A DNA stretch of 64,000 nt from Labilithrix sp. (GTDB taxonomy: Bacteria; Myxococcota_A; Polyangia; Polyangiales; Polyangiaceae), in contig JAHBWE010000002.1 of assembly GCA_019637155.1 (NCBI GenBank), positions 545,898 through 609,897 on the forward strand, in the 5' to 3' direction. Numbering within the stretch: position 1 is the stretch's first letter; each line of letters starts with the position of its first letter. The position numbers and the translations under genes are program-made. This document shows positions 60,286 to 64,000 of this stretch, one piece after another. Below the pieces are notes generated by a model. That model ran no database searches. It was not told where the DNA came from and saw only the letters and a list, made by a program, of their open reading frames with translations.

Positions 60286-62480
60286 AAGAGCACCCCGAGG
60301 ATGAGGCGGACCGTCTGCGCCGTCGACAGGCTCCAGTCGGAGTTCTTCGACGTGTCTTGCTCGTTCTTCAGGTACTCGAGGCCCGGGAGCGGGAAGAAGA
60401 CGCCGTACTGGAGCGCGGCGTAGAAGCCGCCCATCTTGTTCGGGTCGTCGTTCAGCGAGCCGTCCTTCGACTGGTAGTAGAGCTGCACGTCGAGCTCGAC
60501 GCCGAGGTCACGCTTGTTGCCGGGGGCCTGGATGAACTCGCTCGCGCGGCTCCAGATGATCGCCGCGCCGCCGCCGAACTTCTGTCCGTTCGGGTTCCGC
60601 AGGAAGTCGTACTCGACGTTGGGGCGGAAATAGTAGGCGCCCTCGATGCGGGAGAGGATGCGGCGGAAGAAGATGTAGTCGACGTAGTAGGCGGGGTGGA
60701 ACGCGAAGTTCGAGATCGCGCCGTCGCCCGCGCGTTGCCCGAGCGACGTGGAGCTCGGCGCGAGCGTCGTCTGGTTCGGGTCGCCGCTCGCCCAGCCGTG
60801 GCCGAAGCCGATGCGGAGCTTGTCCTCGACCGCGCGGAACTCCGCCTGCGTCGTGTACCCGAACATCCGGATCTTCTTCGGGTTGCTGACGGTGCCGCCG
60901 GCGGGAGAGTTGTCGATGTCGCCCCACACCGACGCGACCTCGGCCTCGACGCGCAGCTTGTTGAAGAGGAGCTGGACCCACGCGTCGGGGATGAGCGCGC
61001 CCATGCCGCGGCGTTCGAGCCCGTTGTTCGTCGTCGCGAAGTCGGTGCTGAACGGCGTTTGGCCCGCGAGCACGTCGAGGACCTGCTTGCGGTACATCGT
61101 GTAGAGGCCGCCGTTGATGACGATGTCGCCGCGCGAGAGCTTGAGGCGCTGGAGCTCCGGGTTGGTGCGGTGCGCCGCGAAGAGCATCCACTCGTGGACG
61201 TTGGTGAGGTTCGCGGTGTTGTAGGGCTGGCCGCCGTACACGTCGTAGGGCGACGCGTTGGTCGGCCCGGACGACACGAAGTTCCACGACCCGCCGAAGT
61301 ACAGGTCGAGCGACTTCAGGCCGGTCGTGAACATGATGCGGTCGACGTTGGTCTGGTAGTCGCAGTCGATGCAGTCGCCGTTGTTGAGCACCATGCCGAG
61401 GCCCCAGTGGGCGGGCATGCGGCCGACGCGGATCTGGCCGACGGGCGTGAGGTACTCGGCCCACGCGCGCTTGACGTCGATCGAGTTCCGGTAGCCGTTG
61501 ACGCCGGCGGTGGGCGGTCCCTGGTTGTTCGAGAACGCGGCGAGCGGCGCGTTCCCGTAGGGCAGGGCGGAGTTGTAGCCGGTGCGTCCGACGCCGCTCG
61601 GCACGAGCGCGTACGAGTCGGGCGTGGATCCGAGGACGAGGTTGTCGAGCAGATCGATCTGCGAGAGGATCCGGAGGTTGTCCGAGATGTGGATCTCGGG
61701 GTTCAGGCGAAGGCGCAGGTTGGCGTGCGCCTGGGACTTGTCGAAGCACTCGCGAAACTGTCCGGCCGCGTTCGGATCGCCGCAGAGGAGCACCTGCCGG
61801 CGCACGCCGGCGCGATCGGTGTACGTGTGATCGACCGGCTGCGCCCAGAGGTTCGGGTTGTCGAGCGTGTCGGCGGCGTCGTGCCGGTTGAGCGCGAAGT
61901 TGTGGAACAGCTCGCCGCGCGTCCGGAAGTAGCCGTGCATCTCGAGGATCGGCCGCGTGTGCGCCCACCAGTCCTCGCTGAAGACGTCGGTCGCGCGCGA
62001 CCCGATGGTGCCGTCCGCGGTGGGTCGCTCGGGCCCTTGCTGCGCGCGCTTCTCTTCTTCCTTCGCCGGATCGACGGCGGTGCGCGGATCGTCGTCCTTG
62101 AGCATCGGCTCGGGCGGCGGCAAGAGCGCGTCGCCGGAGTCGCTCGCCGCAGGTGGCGTGACGGGCGGCACGGGCGAAGGCGACGGCGCGGGCGCGGGCG
62201 CGGGCGCGGGTTGTGCGGGGCGGGGCTGCGTGGGCTGGGCGGGGGCCGGTTGGGTGGGCGCGGGCTGGGTGGGCGCGGGCTGGGTGGGGGGCGGCTGCGC
62301 GGCGGCGGGTGGGGGGGGCTGCGGCTGGGTTCCGGGCTGGGTGGTCGGCGTGGTCGGCGCCGGGGGGCGTGCGGGATCGGTCGCCTGCGCGTGCGCGCCC
62401 GCGGCGACGAGCAGCGCGGCGCACGTGAGCAAGAAGCAAAAGGCGAAGGATTTCGGTCCGGCCGGCGACCTGGAAACCAT
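60282..62480 (-). CDS. Outer-membrane beta-barrel protein (TIGR04551-like)
   Basis: 732 residues from ATG 62480, which has GAGG nine bases upstream (ATG 62495 lacks a site). Signal peptide (FAFCFLLTCAALLVAAGAHA), a Pro/Gln/Thr repeat linker (PTQPAPTQPAPTQ) to about residue 130, then a barrel-type domain. That domain begins WWAHTRPILEMHGYFRTRGELFHNFALNR and has many aromatic strands (RVGRMPAHWGLGMVLNNGD, VDRIMFTTGLKSLDLYFGGSWNF, YYVDYIFFRRI). It ends in a C-terminal Phe. Size and opening resemble the deltaproteobacterial TIGR04551 family as I recall it; the function is unknown. Confidence 0.8.
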   Translation of the reverse strand: MVSRSPAGPKSFAFCFLLTCAALLVAAGAHAQATDPARPPAPTTPTTQPGTQPQPPPPAAAQPPPTQPAPTQPAPTQPAPAQPTQPRPAQPAPAPAPAPSPSPVPPVTPPAASDSGDALLPPPEPMLKDDDPRTAVDPAKEEEKRAQQGPERPTADGTIGSRATDVFSEDWWAHTRPILEMHGYFRTRGELFHNFALNRHDAADTLDNPNLWAQPVDHTYTDRAGVRRQVLLCGDPNAAGQFRECFDKSQAHANLRLRLNPEIHISDNLRILSQIDLLDNLVLGSTPDSYALVPSGVGRTGYNSALPYGNAPLAAFSNNQGPPTAGVNGYRNSIDVKRAWAEYLTPVGQIRVGRMPAHWGLGMVLNNGDCIDCDYQTNVDRIMFTTGLKSLDLYFGGSWNFVSSGPTNASPYDVYGGQPYNTANLTNVHEWMLFAAHRTNPELQRLKLSRGDIVINGGLYTMYRKQVLDVLAGQTPFSTDFATTNNGLERRGMGALIPDAWVQLLFNKLRVEAEVASVWGDIDNSPAGGTVSNPKKIRMFGYTTQAEFRAVEDKLRIGFGHGWASGDPNQTTLAPSSTSLGQRAGDGAISNFAFHPAYYVDYIFFRRILSRIEGAYYFRPNVEYDFLRNPNGQKFGGGAAIIWSRASEFIQAPGNKRDLGVELDVQLYYQSKDGSLNDDPNKMGGFYAALQYGVFFPLPGLEYLKNEQDTSKNSDWSLSTAQTVRLILGVLF

Positions 62481-62650
62481 ATGGCCCGACCTCATAACAC
62501 AAGCGGCCGCGGGTTTGGGCGCACGACGGACGGCCGGGCCGCGGACCCCGATCGGCCCAGTTCGGGGGGTCGGTCGGCGCCCTGTTGGGCGCTCGGCGCG
62601 AGGGCGCGATGACGGGCATGCGGCGCGACCGGCGGATGAAGGGCGACTGC

Positions 62651-63250
62651 TCAGATCTGGGCGCGATGGCGAGGCTTGCGGCGGAGGGTGACGGCGAGGA
62701 GGGTCGTGATGGTCAGGGTGGTGGCGAGCGCGAGGGCGAAGGGGGTCGGATGGTGGACCGCCCAGGTCACGCCGGTGAGCGCGAGGCCGGGGGAGGGGGG
62801 AGCGGTCGAGCCGTCGAGTCGGGCGGTGGCGATCGTGGACTGGCAGGTGGTGGCGCGCGTGCATGTCACCCAGCACGTGTGCACGCGTTGGGTGTCGAAG
62901 CCGATGAACGTGCGCGCGTGGCCGATGACGGGAGCTGCGATATCGTTCGCGGCGCGAAGCTCGAAGGTGCCGGTGCCGTCGGGCCTCGCGTCGATCGGGG
63001 CGCCGGTCGCGAGCGCCGCCGAGGCCCCCGCGAGCGCGACGGTCCGACCCTCGACGGCCGGCCGCATGTCCTCGACCCAGCCCGGGATCGAGGTCGCCAC
63101 ACACCCCACCGTGATCGCGCCACCGTTCGGGGATTCGAACGAAGCATGCTGCACGATCTCCGCGCCCGCGCTCTCGTTGATCTTCGGTGGCGCGATCGAG
63201 CCCACGCGCCAACCCGACGGCGGCACGACGACGACACGCGCCCCACTCAC
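62651..63250 (-). CDS. Hypothetical protein with C-terminal membrane anchor
   Basis: 199 residues from GTG 63250, which overlaps the upstream stop (GTGA). A beta-rich region (VVVVPPSGWRVGSIAPPKINESAGAEIVQHASFES) with four cysteines in the second half (GCVATS, HTCWVTCTRATTC) is followed by one C-terminal hydrophobic helix (FALALATTLTITTLLAVTL) and a basic tail RRKPRHR. No signal peptide is obvious, so tail anchoring in the inner membrane is likely. Unknown family. Translated together with the Ala-rich repeat gene. Confidence 0.6.
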   Translation of the reverse strand: MSGARVVVVPPSGWRVGSIAPPKINESAGAEIVQHASFESPNGGAITVGCVATSIPGWVEDMRPAVEGRTVALAGASAALATGAPIDARPDGTGTFELRAANDIAAPVIGHARTFIGFDTQRVHTCWVTCTRATTCQSTIATARLDGSTAPPSPGLALTGVTWAVHHPTPFALALATTLTITTLLAVTLRRKPRHRAQI

Positions 63251-63999
63251 CGGCGAACGTTCGCCGAGAGCTCCGCAAGGAACGCTTCGACCTCACCCCG
63301 CAGCGCAACGAGCTTCTCCCGCGTCGTCGCCCGGCCCGCCCCCGTCTCCGCGACCCCGAACACCGTCGCCAACGCGCCCGCCCCCGCTGCCGCCGCGCTC
63401 GCGCCAGCCGCCGTCTCCAACACCGCGCCTGCGCCCGCCACGCCCGCCCGCGCTGCCACGTCCGCGCCGCCGCTCGCCGCTCCCGCTCGCGCCGTCGCGC
63501 CTGCGCCCCGCATCGTTGAGCCCGCGTGCATCGTTGCGCTCGCGCCGCCGCTCGCCGCTCCCGCATGCGCCGTAGCGCCGTCCGCCATCGCTCCCGCGTG
63601 CGCGCCACCGCGCGCCGTAGCGCTGTCCGCCATCGCGTGCGCGTCGCCGCGCGCCGTCGCGCCTGCGTCGCGCGCCGTAGCGCCTGTGCCGCCCACCGTC
63701 GCGTCGCTGCGCGTCGTTGCGCCTGCGCTCATCAGCGCGCCCGTCGCCGCGTCGCCGCGCGCCGTCGCGCCTGCGTCGCGCGCCGTCGCGCCCGCGCCCG
63801 TCACCGCTCCCGCGTGCGCCGTTGCGTCTGCGCTGCCCGCCGCTGCTCCCGCGTGCGCCGTAGCGTCTGCGCCACGCGCGGTTGCGTCCGCGCTGCGCGC
63901 CGTAGCGCCCGCGCCGCCCGCCGCTGCTCCCGCGTGCGCCGTTGCGTTTGCGCCAAGCGCGGTTGCGTCCGCGCTGCGCGCCGCCGAGCTCGCGCCGCC
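63247..63999 (-). CDS. Partial Ala/Gly/Thr-rich repeat protein (5' end outside window)
   Basis: The frame is open to the right edge, so only the C-terminal 250 residues are visible; a GTG at 63804 is probably internal. Most of the sequence is imperfect repeats of the type GATARGADATAHAGAAAG. It ends with a non-repetitive helical tail (TTREKLVALRGEVEAFLAELSANVRR). The composition is Ala-dominated with no hydrophobic stretch. Two other frames are also open here because of the repeats; the GTGA coupling to the next gene and the sensible helical C-terminus favour this one. Function unknown. Confidence 0.55.
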   Translation of the reverse strand, partial: GGASSAARSADATALGANATAHAGAAAGGAGATARSADATARGADATAHAGAAAGSADATAHAGAVTGAGATARDAGATARGDAATGALMSAGATTRSDATVGGTGATARDAGATARGDAHAMADSATARGGAHAGAMADGATAHAGAASGGASATMHAGSTMRGAGATARAGAASGGADVAARAGVAGAGAVLETAAGASAAAAGAGALATVFGVAETGAGRATTREKLVALRGEVEAFLAELSANVRR

Positions 64000-64000
64000 C

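Overview
The window is about 70% GC and packed with genes. It looks like a chromosome segment of a myxobacterium-type bacterium (Myxococcota, probably Polyangia/Sorangiineae). Supporting signs are three transmembrane eukaryote-like Ser/Thr kinases (two with the HRDVSP variant loop), an FHA-domain sigma-54 activator beside one kinase, an NtrC-type regulator, many secreted lipoproteins, a MYXO-CTERM-like tail, and a GltJ/AgmX-like gliding protein. This taxonomic call is inference from gene content. I see no rRNA, tRNA, CRISPR array, insertion sequence, integrase or phage gene.

Layout. 1-13.8 kb: the 3' part of a surface-type gene, an FHA/sigma-54 activator divergent from a kinase, a copper monooxygenase-like lipoprotein, envelope lipoproteins, a second kinase, an ABC-type solute-binding lipoprotein and hypotheticals. 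13.9-24 kb: a TPR-like envelope protein, dCMP deaminase coupled to D-Ala-D-Ala ligase, a PH-like membrane protein, a third kinase, and a large DUF4175-like membrane protein coupled to a metallopeptidase. 24-27.8 kb: phosphatidylserine decarboxylase, a SAM methyltransferase with a long disordered N-terminus, and CorA. 27.9-34.9 kb (minus): a tightly coupled five-gene sensory operon (porin, periplasmic phosphate-binding-like protein, three-receiver hybrid kinase, CheR, receiver-kinase). 34.9-47 kb: secreted lipoproteins and propellers, GreB, a 983-residue proline-rich protein, a globin-like lipoprotein without its haem histidine, and a TetR regulator. 47-60 kb (minus): a co-directional run from an NtrC-type regulator through a receiver protein (behind a consensus sigma-54 promoter), queA, tgt, an MshEN-REC-TPR protein, a GltJ-like protein, an M48-like protein, dprA and topA. 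60-64 kb: an outer-membrane barrel protein coupled to a haem-motif lipoprotein, and a partial Ala-rich repeat protein.

The most unusual signal is a dispersed element of about 100 bp present in four copies (8847, 17562, 35712, 47704). It folds into three hairpins whose stems carry compensatory changes between copies. One copy supplies the start codon and first residues of a lipoprotein, another abuts the ribosome-binding site of a kinase, and a degenerate NotI-rich mosaic lies next to the copy behind topA. A different nested-hairpin element separates two convergent genes near 13.8 kb. Many genes are joined by 4-base stop/start overlaps (ATGA, GTGA and one CTGA), so translational coupling is widespread here.
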